Below, piece after piece: positions 35,025 to 43,021 of a DNA stretch of 64,000 nucleotides. Under the pieces are notes generated by a model. That model was not told the DNA's origin, ran no database searches, and saw only the letters and a list, made by a program, of their open reading frames with translations. The position numbers were made by a program, and so were the translations under genes. The stretch comes from Marinospirillum sp031581385. Its GTDB lineage: Bacteria; Pseudomonadota; Gammaproteobacteria; Pseudomonadales; Halomonadaceae. Numbering within the stretch: the stretch's first letter is position 1; each line of letters starts with the position of its first letter. Location of the stretch: NCBI RefSeq assembly GCF_044810985.1, contig NZ_CP085242.1, positions 1,984,001 through 2,048,000 on the forward strand. The letters are read 5' to 3'.

Positions 35025-36416
35025 TTAGGCCTCGATCAGTGGCAGTCTGATTTCAGCCAGCAGCCCTGATTCACCGTTGCTGCGGCTTTTCAGTTGCAGT
35101 TGTCCACCTTCCTGCTGAATCAGGTTGTAGGCGATGGAGAGCCCCAACCCGGTGCCTCCGGTTTCTGCAGAGCGCGAAGCCTCCATCCGATAGAAAGGAT
35201 CTAAGACCCTCTCTCTTTCTTCGTCCGGGATACCCGGCCCCGAATCTTCCACCCGGATGACCAGTTGCCGATCACTTTTCAGCAGAGTGATTTCGGCTTC
35301 ACCGGCATATTTAAGGGCATTGTCGATCAGATTCTGCAGGGCACGTCGAACGGCCTGGGGACGCCCTTGGCAGACCAGACGATCACTGCTGTGCAAAATC
35401 AGGCTTTCACCCTTTTCCTGGTAGTCTTCAACCAGACTGGCAACCAGGCTGCCCAGATCAAATTTTTTCCTGCTCTCACCACTGCTGCCCCGCACAAAAT
35501 CCAGCGAGGTCTCTGCCAGATTTTGCATGTTGGCCAGGCTGGCCAGGAGGCGTTGTTTATCCTGTGATTCCGGTAATAATTCCAAGCGTAAGCGCATCTG
35601 CGTCAAGGGAGTCCGCAGGTCATGGGACAGGGCGGCCAGAAGATGGGCTCTTTCTTCCAGTTGACGGCCCACTTTTTCCTGCATTCTGTTGAAAGCCTGG
35701 ATCACCTCACGCAGATCGGAAGGCCCCTTCTCCTGCACAGGTTGGTTTTTTCCCAGACCAAAACTGGCCGCAGCCCCTGCCAGATCTTGCAAGGGACCGG
35801 TCAAACGCCGAACCACCAGCCCCACCAGCAAAGCCGCCAGCAACCCGGAAACCAACAGGCTGATCCAGACCCGGACAGGCCAGGGAGGTGAGCTGCGATC
35901 ATTCACCTGTTGCAGGTTCAGCCAGCCGGGTGCCGAATCCAACTGCAGGCTGGCCTCCATTCGGGGCTGACATCGCCGCCAGTGGCGACGTTTTTCTTCA
36001 CGACTGGACTCGTGTGAAGGCCTGGAGCAATCAGCTTCCGGTTCCAGCAGGCGCAGATTCAAAGGCAGATCCTGCAGGGGCAGGTTGCGATTCAGGCGAG
36101 GGTGGAGGCGATCCGGGTCGTGCGCTTTTTCTGCTGTGACCAGAGGCTCGGTAGCCAAGGTCAATTCAAGAGCCGGGCTGGACAGGGTGTCCAGTAGCTG
36201 TTGATGCGCTTCTTTTGGCAAGTGAACCAGGAGATCACGGGTACTGAGCAAGCGCTGAAGCGCATGATGGATACGCACCTCATGGAGCCTTTCGCGCCTT
36301 TCATCTGCCAGCAACCAGAAACTGATCAATTGCCCGATCAATAGGATTAAAACCAGCAGGACGATCAACTGACCCGCCAGGCTCTGGGGATACCCGCTTT
36401 TGAATGCCGCTTTCAT
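35025..36416 (-). CDS. Sensor histidine kinase, orphan
   Basis: 463 residues from the ATG at 36416 (GGAGG eight bases upstream). TM1 is near residues 12-35 and TM2 near 185-205, flanking a periplasmic domain of about 150 residues with an Arg/Glu/His-rich stretch. HAMP is followed by the H-box LLAALSHDLRTPLTQMRLRL, N-box NLIDNALKYA, G1 VEDSGPGIPDEE and GGTGLGLSIAYNLI. The EnvZ-like layout is complete, but no response regulator lies on either side, so its partner must be elsewhere. Signal unknown. Confidence 0.9.
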   Translation of the reverse strand: MKAAFKSGYPQSLAGQLIVLLVLILLIGQLISFWLLADERRERLHEVRIHHALQRLLSTRDLLVHLPKEAHQQLLDTLSSPALELTLATEPLVTAEKAHDPDRLHPRLNRNLPLQDLPLNLRLLEPEADCSRPSHESSREEKRRHWRRCQPRMEASLQLDSAPGWLNLQQVNDRSSPPWPVRVWISLLVSGLLAALLVGLVVRRLTGPLQDLAGAAASFGLGKNQPVQEKGPSDLREVIQAFNRMQEKVGRQLEERAHLLAALSHDLRTPLTQMRLRLELLPESQDKQRLLASLANMQNLAETSLDFVRGSSGESRKKFDLGSLVASLVEDYQEKGESLILHSSDRLVCQGRPQAVRRALQNLIDNALKYAGEAEITLLKSDRQLVIRVEDSGPGIPDEERERVLDPFYRMEASRSAETGGTGLGLSIAYNLIQQEGGQLQLKSRSNGESGLLAEIRLPLIEA

Positions 36417-36484
36417 TGAGCTTACCTCCACCCAGAGCCATTAAAACCAGAAAAACTCATAGGACATTAAATCCGATTTTTGTA

Positions 36485-37405
36485 TCAGGAATATCCCAAA
36501 GCGGCAAAAAGCTGTTCACGGATCCACTGCATTCTTGGGTCCTGGTGGTAGCGACTGTGCCAATAGAGATAAAAGCTGACCGGGGGCGGCTGCAAAACCT
36601 CGGGCAGTTCCCGCAAACACAGGCGGCGCTTGTAGACGACTCTTTCCGCCAGACGCTGGGGCAGGGTGAAAACCAGATCGGTATCTTCACAGAAATCCGC
36701 CACTGACATGAAACTGGACAAGCGCAGCATGACCTGACGCTTCAAACCCAGCTGCGCCAGCACCTTGTCCATACTTCCCGGCCCACGACCGGTGATGGAC
36801 ACCAGGCCATGCGCTGCAGCGGCATAGCTTACGGGCGTCAAAGGCTGTTCAACCAGAGGATGGTCTTCAGCCATGACGCACAAAAGCGGCATGGTATCAA
36901 TCACCCGTCGATGCAGACTGTTCTCGGCCGAAGCCGGTTGCAGGCCACTCAGGCTGAAATGCACTTCATCCCGATCCAGCATGGAAAAGCTGTCCTGTTC
37001 CTGGCGTACCGTTTCCAGACGCAACTGGGGAGCAAGGCGACGCAGGTGCTTGACCAGTCCGGGAAAATAAATCGCCAGCTCCAGATCCAGCCCGGTCAGG
37101 CGGATCAGGCTGTTGTCCGTTGCCGGATCAAATGCCGGAGGCTGTACCAGATGATCCAGTTGTTGCAGCAGACGACTCAGCTCGACCTGAATAGTCTGGG
37201 CACGACTGCTGAGATCATAGCCCTGGGCTGTTCTGACCAGAAGCGGATCGGCTAAACTCTGACGCAGACGAGCCAGGGCACGACTCACTGCAGGCTGGCT
37301 CATTTCCAGGCGTTCAGCCGCCCTGGAGACATGCCGTTCCTGCAAGAGGGCTTCCAGAACAGGGAGAAGATTAAGGTCCAAACCTCTTAAATTTATTTCG
37401 CGCAT
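36485..37405 (-). CDS. LysR-family transcriptional regulator
   Basis: About 306 residues from the ATG at 37405; an in-frame GTG lies four codons earlier. The N-terminal winged HTH is clear: LPVLEALLQERHVSRAAERL then EMSQPAVSRALARLRQSLAD. The C-terminal effector-binding domain is normal length. It is divergent from cytochrome b561-yceI with 76 bases between starts. A T-N11-A dyad (37422-37436) in that gap is the likely binding site, so it probably controls both itself and the b561-yceI pair. Effector unknown. Confidence 0.92.
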   Translation of the reverse strand: MREINLRGLDLNLLPVLEALLQERHVSRAAERLEMSQPAVSRALARLRQSLADPLLVRTAQGYDLSSRAQTIQVELSRLLQQLDHLVQPPAFDPATDNSLIRLTGLDLELAIYFPGLVKHLRRLAPQLRLETVRQEQDSFSMLDRDEVHFSLSGLQPASAENSLHRRVIDTMPLLCVMAEDHPLVEQPLTPVSYAAAAHGLVSITGRGPGSMDKVLAQLGLKRQVMLRLSSFMSVADFCEDTDLVFTLPQRLAERVVYKRRLCLRELPEVLQPPPVSFYLYWHSRYHQDPRMQWIREQLFAALGYS

Positions 37406-37421
37406 AGCGGTTATCACTTCA

Positions 37422-37436
37422 ATGCATTAGACGCAT
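37422..37436. promoter_or_regulatory. Candidate LysR operator
   Basis: Dyad ATGC-N7-GCAT (ATGCATTAGACGCAT), which also fits the LysR-type T-N11-A rule. It is centred between the divergent LysR and cytochrome b561 genes, 18 bases upstream of the regulator's start. Confidence 0.5.
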
Positions 37437-37481
37437 AGATACTAGTCGCGCAAACTCTATTTAGCAATCAGGAGAAAAACG

Positions 37482-38048
37482 ATGCCCTTGACCCAACAAC
37501 TGACCAATTCCCACAAGCAATACGGCTGGATCAGCATTCTTTTGCATTGGCTGGTTGCTCTGGTCGTCATCGGTCTCTATCCCCTGGGGCTGTATATGGT
37601 GGAGCTGGGCTACTATGATCCGGGCTACCGCTTTTACCCTAATCTCCACCGTAGCCTGGGGCTGCTGCTGGCTTTTACCATCCTGGTGCGCCTGGTCTGG
37701 AAGCTGCTCAATCCCAACCCACAACTTCTGGTCGACAAAGCCTGGGAGCGTCTGGCCGCAAAAGCAGGCCATCTGTTGCTTTACTTGCTGCTTCTGACCG
37801 CAGTGGCATCGGGTTATTTGCTGTCCACTGCTGATGGGCGCAGTATTGAGGTTTTTAACTGGTTCAGTGTTCCAGCAATTCCCTGGCTGGCAACACGCCA
37901 GGAAGATCTGGCTGGCAGTGTGCATTTTTATGCCACCACCAGTCTGATAATTCTTGCCGGGCTGCATGCTCTGGCTGCTTTAAAGCACCACTTTATTGAT
38001 CGCAACCCAACGCTCAAGCGTATGCTGGGCATTCAAACGGAGAAATAA
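37482..38048 (+). CDS. Cytochrome b561 family protein
   Basis: 188 residues with four membrane segments. His residues in ISILLHWLVALVVIGLYPLG, PNLHRSLGLLLAFTI and SVHFYATTSLIILAGLHALA are in the positions that bind two b hemes in the YodB/YceJ type. It would move electrons across or within the inner membrane to a periplasmic acceptor. It is 3 bases before yceI, the same pairing as yceJ-yceI in E. coli. RBS CAGGAG. Confidence 0.92.
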   Translation: MPLTQQLTNSHKQYGWISILLHWLVALVVIGLYPLGLYMVELGYYDPGYRFYPNLHRSLGLLLAFTILVRLVWKLLNPNPQLLVDKAWERLAAKAGHLLLYLLLLTAVASGYLLSTADGRSIEVFNWFSVPAIPWLATRQEDLAGSVHFYATTSLIILAGLHALAALKHHFIDRNPTLKRMLGIQTEK

Positions 38049-38051
38049 ACG

Positions 38052-38630
38052 ATGCAAATCAAATCAGGTTTAAAAGGTCTGGCTCTGGCCACCGCTTTTG
38101 CTGCCACCCCCGCACTGGCTGCAGACTATGTTATTGACACCCAGGGTGCTCACGCCTCCATCAACTTCAAAATCAACCACCTGGGCTTCAGCTATGTAGT
38201 TGGTCGCTTCAATGACTTTGAAGGCAACTTCACCTGGGACAAGGACAAACCCGAAGACTCCAGCATTGAAGTCACCATCAACCCCGAATCCGTGGACAGC
38301 AACCATGCCGAGCGTGACAAGCACGTTCGTTCGGATGACTTTCTGGATGTAAGCCGTTATTCCCAGGCAAAGTTTGTTAGTACGGACTATGAAGATCTGG
38401 GAGATGGCAAAGGCGTGGTAACCGGCGACCTGACCCTGATGGGAAAAACCCGCAGCATCGATATTGATGTGGAAAAGGTTGGCGAAGGCCAGGACCCCTG
38501 GGACGGCTATCGGGTCGGTTTTGTGGGCACCACCGAATTGAATCTGCCGGAGTTTGGCATCAACTTCAACCTGGGCCCAGCGGCTGAAACCGTTCATATG
38601 GATCTGCATATTGAAGGTGTGCGTCAGTAA
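38052..38630 (+). CDS. yceI: YceI-family periplasmic lipid-binding protein
   Basis: 192 residues with a signal peptide (GLALATAFAATPALA, cleavage near residue 23). YceI features include DTQGAHASINFKINHLGFS, GRFNDFEGNFTWD and LTLMGKTRSIDIDV, the lipocalin-like fold that binds polyisoprenoids. Often linked to cytochrome b561, perhaps in quinone-like chemistry or stress response. The stop is directly followed by the convergent metallophosphoesterase stop. Confidence 0.93.
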   Translation: MQIKSGLKGLALATAFAATPALAADYVIDTQGAHASINFKINHLGFSYVVGRFNDFEGNFTWDKDKPEDSSIEVTINPESVDSNHAERDKHVRSDDFLDVSRYSQAKFVSTDYEDLGDGKGVVTGDLTLMGKTRSIDIDVEKVGEGQDPWDGYRVGFVGTTELNLPEFGINFNLGPAAETVHMDLHIEGVRQ

Positions 38631-39290
38631 CTAGACCTGCCTGCAATTCCGGGGTTCAACATCCAGCCAGATGGGCTCGTTCAACCCCGGATCACCCCAG
38701 CGGCAGTTGCTGACATTGACGCTGGAATAGCGTCGCCGTGCACTGGGCGGGTAGTAACCATACCCTTCATGAATATGCCCAAATACATGCAACTGAAGAT
38801 CAGGCAAGCGGGGGAGCTGCTCAGCCAGGGCTTCACAGCCAGCATTTTCGCCGGTAAAAGTCCGGTCTCCCAGGCCCTGGGCGGGGCCATGAGTGATCAA
38901 GAGCTGAGTGTCTGCGGGAATCTTCGCCCAGCGCTCGGCCAGGGCTCTTCCTCTGGGCAGCATAAAAGCATAATCGAAAAAGCGGGGCGTCCAGGGGCTG
39001 CCATGAATCTTGAGCCCTTCCAGAGTCAGGGCGGAATCCTGCAGGTAATGCGCCCAGCCTTTAAACAGAGCCCGGGCATCTTCGGGAAAGTCTTCAAACA
39101 GGAGGTCATGGTTACCTGCGATCAAAATCTTGTGGCGATGAGGCTGGGCCTGGAACCAGTCCGAAAATTCCAGGAGTTCATCCCAACTCCCTGCTGAACT
39201 GAAATCCCCGGCATGGATCAACACATCACCCTCAGGCAATTGCAACTCCCTGTGGCGTCCATGGGTATCGCTGATCAGAACCAGCCTCAT
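38631..39290 (-). CDS. Calcineurin-like metallophosphoesterase
   Basis: 219 residues starting at the ATG at 39290 (GGAG six bases upstream). All metal-binding motifs are seen in order: ISDTHGRH, HAGDFSSAG, AGNHDLLFE, ITHGPAQG and FGHIHEGYG. It resembles the small phosphodiesterases of the MPPED/YfcE-related group; substrate unknown. It lies 22 bases downstream of the chemoreceptor gene on the same strand and may be co-transcribed. The stop is TAG. Confidence 0.9.
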   Translation of the reverse strand: MRLVLISDTHGRHRELQLPEGDVLIHAGDFSSAGSWDELLEFSDWFQAQPHRHKILIAGNHDLLFEDFPEDARALFKGWAHYLQDSALTLEGLKIHGSPWTPRFFDYAFMLPRGRALAERWAKIPADTQLLITHGPAQGLGDRTFTGENAGCEALAEQLPRLPDLQLHVFGHIHEGYGYYPPSARRRYSSVNVSNCRWGDPGLNEPIWLDVEPRNCRQV

Positions 39291-39311
39291 TAATGACTCC
39301 CGAACCATAAA

Positions 39312-41180
39312 CTAGGTCACTTTAAATTTGTCCGTTAGCTCCCGCAAAGAACGGACCCGGCTGCGCAGCTCTTGAGTGCGCTGCTGGGAGGTTTCAGCCT
39401 GCTCGGACAACTCATCGGAAACACCTTTGATCTTTTCTGTATTGCTGCTGATTTCCGAGGTTACAGCATTCTGCTCTTCAACTGCACTGGCAATCTGGGA
39501 AGCCATGTCACTGATTTGGGTGTTGGCCTGATCAATGCTTTGCAAACGTTCACTGGCCTGCTCACTGCCTTTGACGCTTTCTCCAGCCTGGTGGTGACAA
39601 CTTTTCATTCGGGCCACGGCCTGTTCTGTCGAAGCTTGCAGGGAGTTGATCATTTCCCGGATTTCTTCTGTGGCTGCCTGGGTGCGCTGGGACAGTGAGC
39701 GAACCTCGTCTGCAACCACAGCAAAGCCACGTCCATGATCTCCGGCACGAGCCGCTTCTATGGCGGCATTCAGCGCCAGCAGGTTGGTTTGCTCTGCCAC
39801 CCCCTGGATAGTGACCAGGATACCGGTAATTTCCTGAACCTGCTCATCCACTTCTTCCAGGCTGTGCATACCTAGTGTCAACTGATTGGCCAACTCAGTC
39901 GTGGCATCCCGGTTACTTTCCACCAGTCTCAGACCCTCGCGTGTCGAACTGGCTGCTTCCTGGGCCTGAGCAGCGGTATTTTCAGCATTGCCTGCGATTT
40001 CACCCGTGGCCGTGGCCATTTCGTGGGCTGCACTGGCCAATTGGGTAATTTCCATCTGCTGATCAGCCAGTTGATCCTGGTTGTTTTGCGCCTGTTTTTG
40101 GCTGGTTTGAGCATCCAGGTCAATTTCCCGGGTTAAAGCAGCCACCTGGGTCACCAACTGCTGCAAGCGTTCCACGAAGCGATTGAAAGCGTAACTCATC
40201 CTGCCAAATTCATCATCCTTGTCAGCTTCCAGGCGACGGGTTAAGTCAGCTTCTCCTCTGGAGATATTTTCCAGGGCTCCTGCCAGACGTTTCAAGGGCC
40301 TGAGCTGGAAGCGAATCAACAGATAAAGCAGCAGACAGCTGGCAGCAATAATCAGAGCCGAGAACAAAGTCACCTGCCAGGCCAGGCTAACCAAGCCGGC
40401 TTCTGCTTCGTTGGCATCAACCAACAGCAAAAAAGTCCAGCCCGCTTCCGGCAAGCTAATACTGGAGGCAAACCAGCTGCGCCCCTCATAGGTCACTTCG
40501 GTCAATTCACCACTTGCAGGAAGGCTGCTGGCATTGATCTGCTCCAAAGCGTTGGTTTGCAGATAGTCGGTATCAGGGTGGGCCAGAATCTGTTGTTCGT
40601 CATCCAGCATCCAGATCTGGGAAGTCCAACGCAGCTGGGTCGCCAGCAAATCTCCGACAATACCGGCTATGCTCAGGTCTCCAGCTAACACCTGGTCGCT
40701 ATTGACCTCCAGGGGAACCGCCATGGACATGACCAGGCTGCCACTGCCTGCATCAACGTAAGGTGGTGTAATGATCAAATCACCTGCTTCTGTGGCCTGC
40801 TGGTACCAGGGGCGGGTGCGGGCATCAAAGTCCGCAGGTAATTCCACGGCCGGGCGGGACTGGATCATTTGTCCCTGATCCGTACCCACATACACCAGCT
40901 CAAAACCACCACCCCGGCGCACCAGAGTCAGTGCGTCTTCCCAACTCTCCGGCTCATCAGTCAATTCTCCAGCTGTTGCTTGCATAAGGTCGGACTTACC
41001 CTCAATCCAGCTGCTTGCCAGGCTTCGTGTCAGGTTGAGGTTATTGTTCACTTCACTGTGCACCGCCTGGTTGACTTCTCTTTGCAGCAGGTTGCCTGAC
41101 AGAAAGCTCAATAAAGCCAAAGCCAGCAACAACAGGCCAGCCACGGACAAAAGAAGTTTGTTTTGAAAATTCAATTTCAT
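39312..41180 (-). CDS. Methyl-accepting chemotaxis protein with double Cache sensor
   Basis: 622 residues. TM1 is at about 8-28, a periplasmic dCache-type domain at about 30-275 (with DFDARTRPWYQQATEAGDL and ITPPYVDAGSGSLVMSMAVP), TM2 at about 280-302, then HAMP. The cytoplasmic signalling hairpin tip is NLLALNAAIEAARAGDHGRG. dCache receptors of this kind often sense amino acids or small carboxylates; the ligand cannot be read. It diverges from the CDGSH/GltS gene. Confidence 0.92.
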   Translation of the reverse strand: MKLNFQNKLLLSVAGLLLLALALLSFLSGNLLQREVNQAVHSEVNNNLNLTRSLASSWIEGKSDLMQATAGELTDEPESWEDALTLVRRGGGFELVYVGTDQGQMIQSRPAVELPADFDARTRPWYQQATEAGDLIITPPYVDAGSGSLVMSMAVPLEVNSDQVLAGDLSIAGIVGDLLATQLRWTSQIWMLDDEQQILAHPDTDYLQTNALEQINASSLPASGELTEVTYEGRSWFASSISLPEAGWTFLLLVDANEAEAGLVSLAWQVTLFSALIIAASCLLLYLLIRFQLRPLKRLAGALENISRGEADLTRRLEADKDDEFGRMSYAFNRFVERLQQLVTQVAALTREIDLDAQTSQKQAQNNQDQLADQQMEITQLASAAHEMATATGEIAGNAENTAAQAQEAASSTREGLRLVESNRDATTELANQLTLGMHSLEEVDEQVQEITGILVTIQGVAEQTNLLALNAAIEAARAGDHGRGFAVVADEVRSLSQRTQAATEEIREMINSLQASTEQAVARMKSCHHQAGESVKGSEQASERLQSIDQANTQISDMASQIASAVEEQNAVTSEISSNTEKIKGVSDELSEQAETSQQRTQELRSRVRSLRELTDKFKVT

Positions 41181-41368
41181 GGTGATTGCCTTAGAAAGCT
41201 CGGAAGCAAATCAATTCTGGAGTTAAAGCTGATTATAAAGTGATAGTTCAATAGCAGTATAAAAACAAAGTAAAAGAGTAGGAATTACCCTTGATTGGCA
41301 GAAAGGTCCGCTGTCTTCCACACTGTAGTGCATAACAAACTGGATACCGGAAATTGAAGGAGAACCAC

Positions 41369-42922
41369 ATGCAGCATCCTGTTATTGCCGATAACAAGCC
41401 AGCAGAAGTTGAACTCAGCCCGGACAAGGAATATTTCTTTTGTGTTTGCGGACGCTCCAGCGACCAGCCTTTTTGTGATGGCTCCCACCAGGAAACCGAA
41501 GAATTCCAACCCCTCACTTTCACGCCTGAAGAAGAGGGTACAGCAGTACTTTGTCGCTGCAAACACACCGGAAATGCTCCCTATTGTGATGGCACCCATC
41601 AACAATTCAGCCGGGACCAGGTGGGAAGGGAAGGTCCAGGAAAAGCGGAAGAGGAAAACAACCAGGCACCGGAGGCCAGAAACACGCCCGAAGAACCCCG
41701 TGTTGAGTTCATTCATCAATTGGCTCGTGAAGGACTGGAGGGTGTCGGTGCACAAGGCCCGGTAGAGGCCATGGGGGTTCCTCGTCATGCCCTGCCTGAC
41801 TGGGATGATTTGCAATTGCTCACGGCCCAGCTGGCCACCCAGCCTCTGGCCGATGATGCCGAAGTGGATACCCGCCTGGTGGTTGGCCCGGAAGCCAAAA
41901 AACCTCTGGAGCTGGATATGCCTTTATTCGTCTCGGATATGAGTTTCGGTGCTCTTTCCCCGGAAGCCAAGCTGGCTCTGGCCCGAGGTGCTGAAATGGC
42001 CGGAACCGGTATTTGTTAGGGTGAAGGTGGAATGCTCCCGGAGGAGCAGGAAGCCAACTCCCGCTATTTTTATGAGCTGGCCCCTGCCGAGTTCGGTTTT
42101 GATGAACAACTACTGAAAAAAGTTCAGGCCCTGCATTTCAAGGCGGGTCAAGCCGCCAAAACCGGCGTCGGCAGCCATCTGCCCGGCCACAAGAATCAAG
42201 GCCGGGTGGCGGAAGTACGTGATCTTTCCGAGGGGGAGCCAGCCATCTCTCCGTCCACTTTCAAAAACCTGCACAGCGTCCGGGATTTTCGCAATTATGC
42301 TGACCAGGTACGGGAAATCAGCGGCGGCATTCCCATAGGCTTCAAGCTCAGTGCCAATCATATCGAGGCGGACATCCAGTTTGCTCTGGATGCCGGTGCG
42401 GACTACCTGATCCTGGATGGCCGTGGCGGCGGTACCGGGGCAGCACCCACTCTTTTCCGTGACCACATCAGTGTTCCCACCATTCCTGCTTTGGCGCGTG
42501 CCCGGCAGTATCTGGACAAACAGCGCGCCAGCGGACGGATCACCCTGATCATGACCGGAGGTCTGCGTACCCCGAGTGACTTTATCAAAGCCCTGGCCTT
42601 GGGTGCCGATGGCCTGGCCCTAGCCAACACGGCCATCCAGGCACTGGGCTGTGTGGCTGCCCGTATCTGCAATACCAACAACTGTCCGGCGGGAATCACC
42701 ACCCAGCGTGAAGACTTGCGGCAAAGATTGGATGTGGATCAGTCTGCTGCTCAGCTCAACCGCTTTCTGGGCTCTTCGGTATCCCTGATGCAACTGATGG
42801 CCCGTGCCTGCGGTCACTCAAGCCTGGCTCAGTTCAACCGCAAGGATCTGACCACCTGGCACAGAGACCTGGCACTTCTCAGTGGTGTGGATTATGCCGG
42901 ACTGCTGAACCCCAGCAACTAA
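41369..42922 (+). pseudogene. Double-CDGSH iron-sulfur / FMN glutamate-synthase-like protein, interrupted by in-frame TAG
   Basis: One reading frame of 517 codons with an in-frame TAG at 42017-42019 (codon 217). RBS AAGGAGA sits 5 bases before the ATG at 41369. Two CDGSH motifs, FFCVCGRSSDQPFCDGSH and CRCKHTGNAPYCDGTH, are followed by a GltS FMN domain: FVSDMSFGALSPEAKLALAR, GTGIC-stop-GEGGMLPEEQ, GGGTGAAPTLFRDH, and CNTNNCPAGITTQREDL. Homologues, as I recall them, read GTGICSGEGG, so TAG replaces one Ser codon (TCG to TAG is a single change). The frame is intact on both sides. It could be a recent nonsense mutation, a sequencing error, a suppressed amber codon, or a split gene re-initiating at ATG 42032, which has AAGGTGG just upstream. 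Confidence 0.85.
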
Positions 42923-42931
42923 CCCGGTAGG

Positions 42932-42987
42932 GGAAGAAAGGGTTGGGTCGTTCCCTGCAATCGGCTAAGATACCGCCCCTTTCTTCC
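42932..42987. other. Long-range inverted repeat before rapA
   Basis: Perfect 11-bp arms GGAAGAAAGGG (42932-42942) and CCCTTTCTTCC (42977-42987) separated by 34 bases, between the GltS-like stop and the rapA start. It may form a leader hairpin of the rapA mRNA or terminate the upstream gene; no T-run is visible. Confidence 0.4.
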
Positions 42988-43021
42988 ACAGCTGTTCCTG
43001 AAACCACCAAGAGGTTTATTG

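Noticed and set aside
42032..42922. Independent GltS-like gene starting at ATG 42032
   Set aside because: It would begin inside the conserved FMN domain and is in the same frame as the upstream part, so one interrupted gene is more likely.
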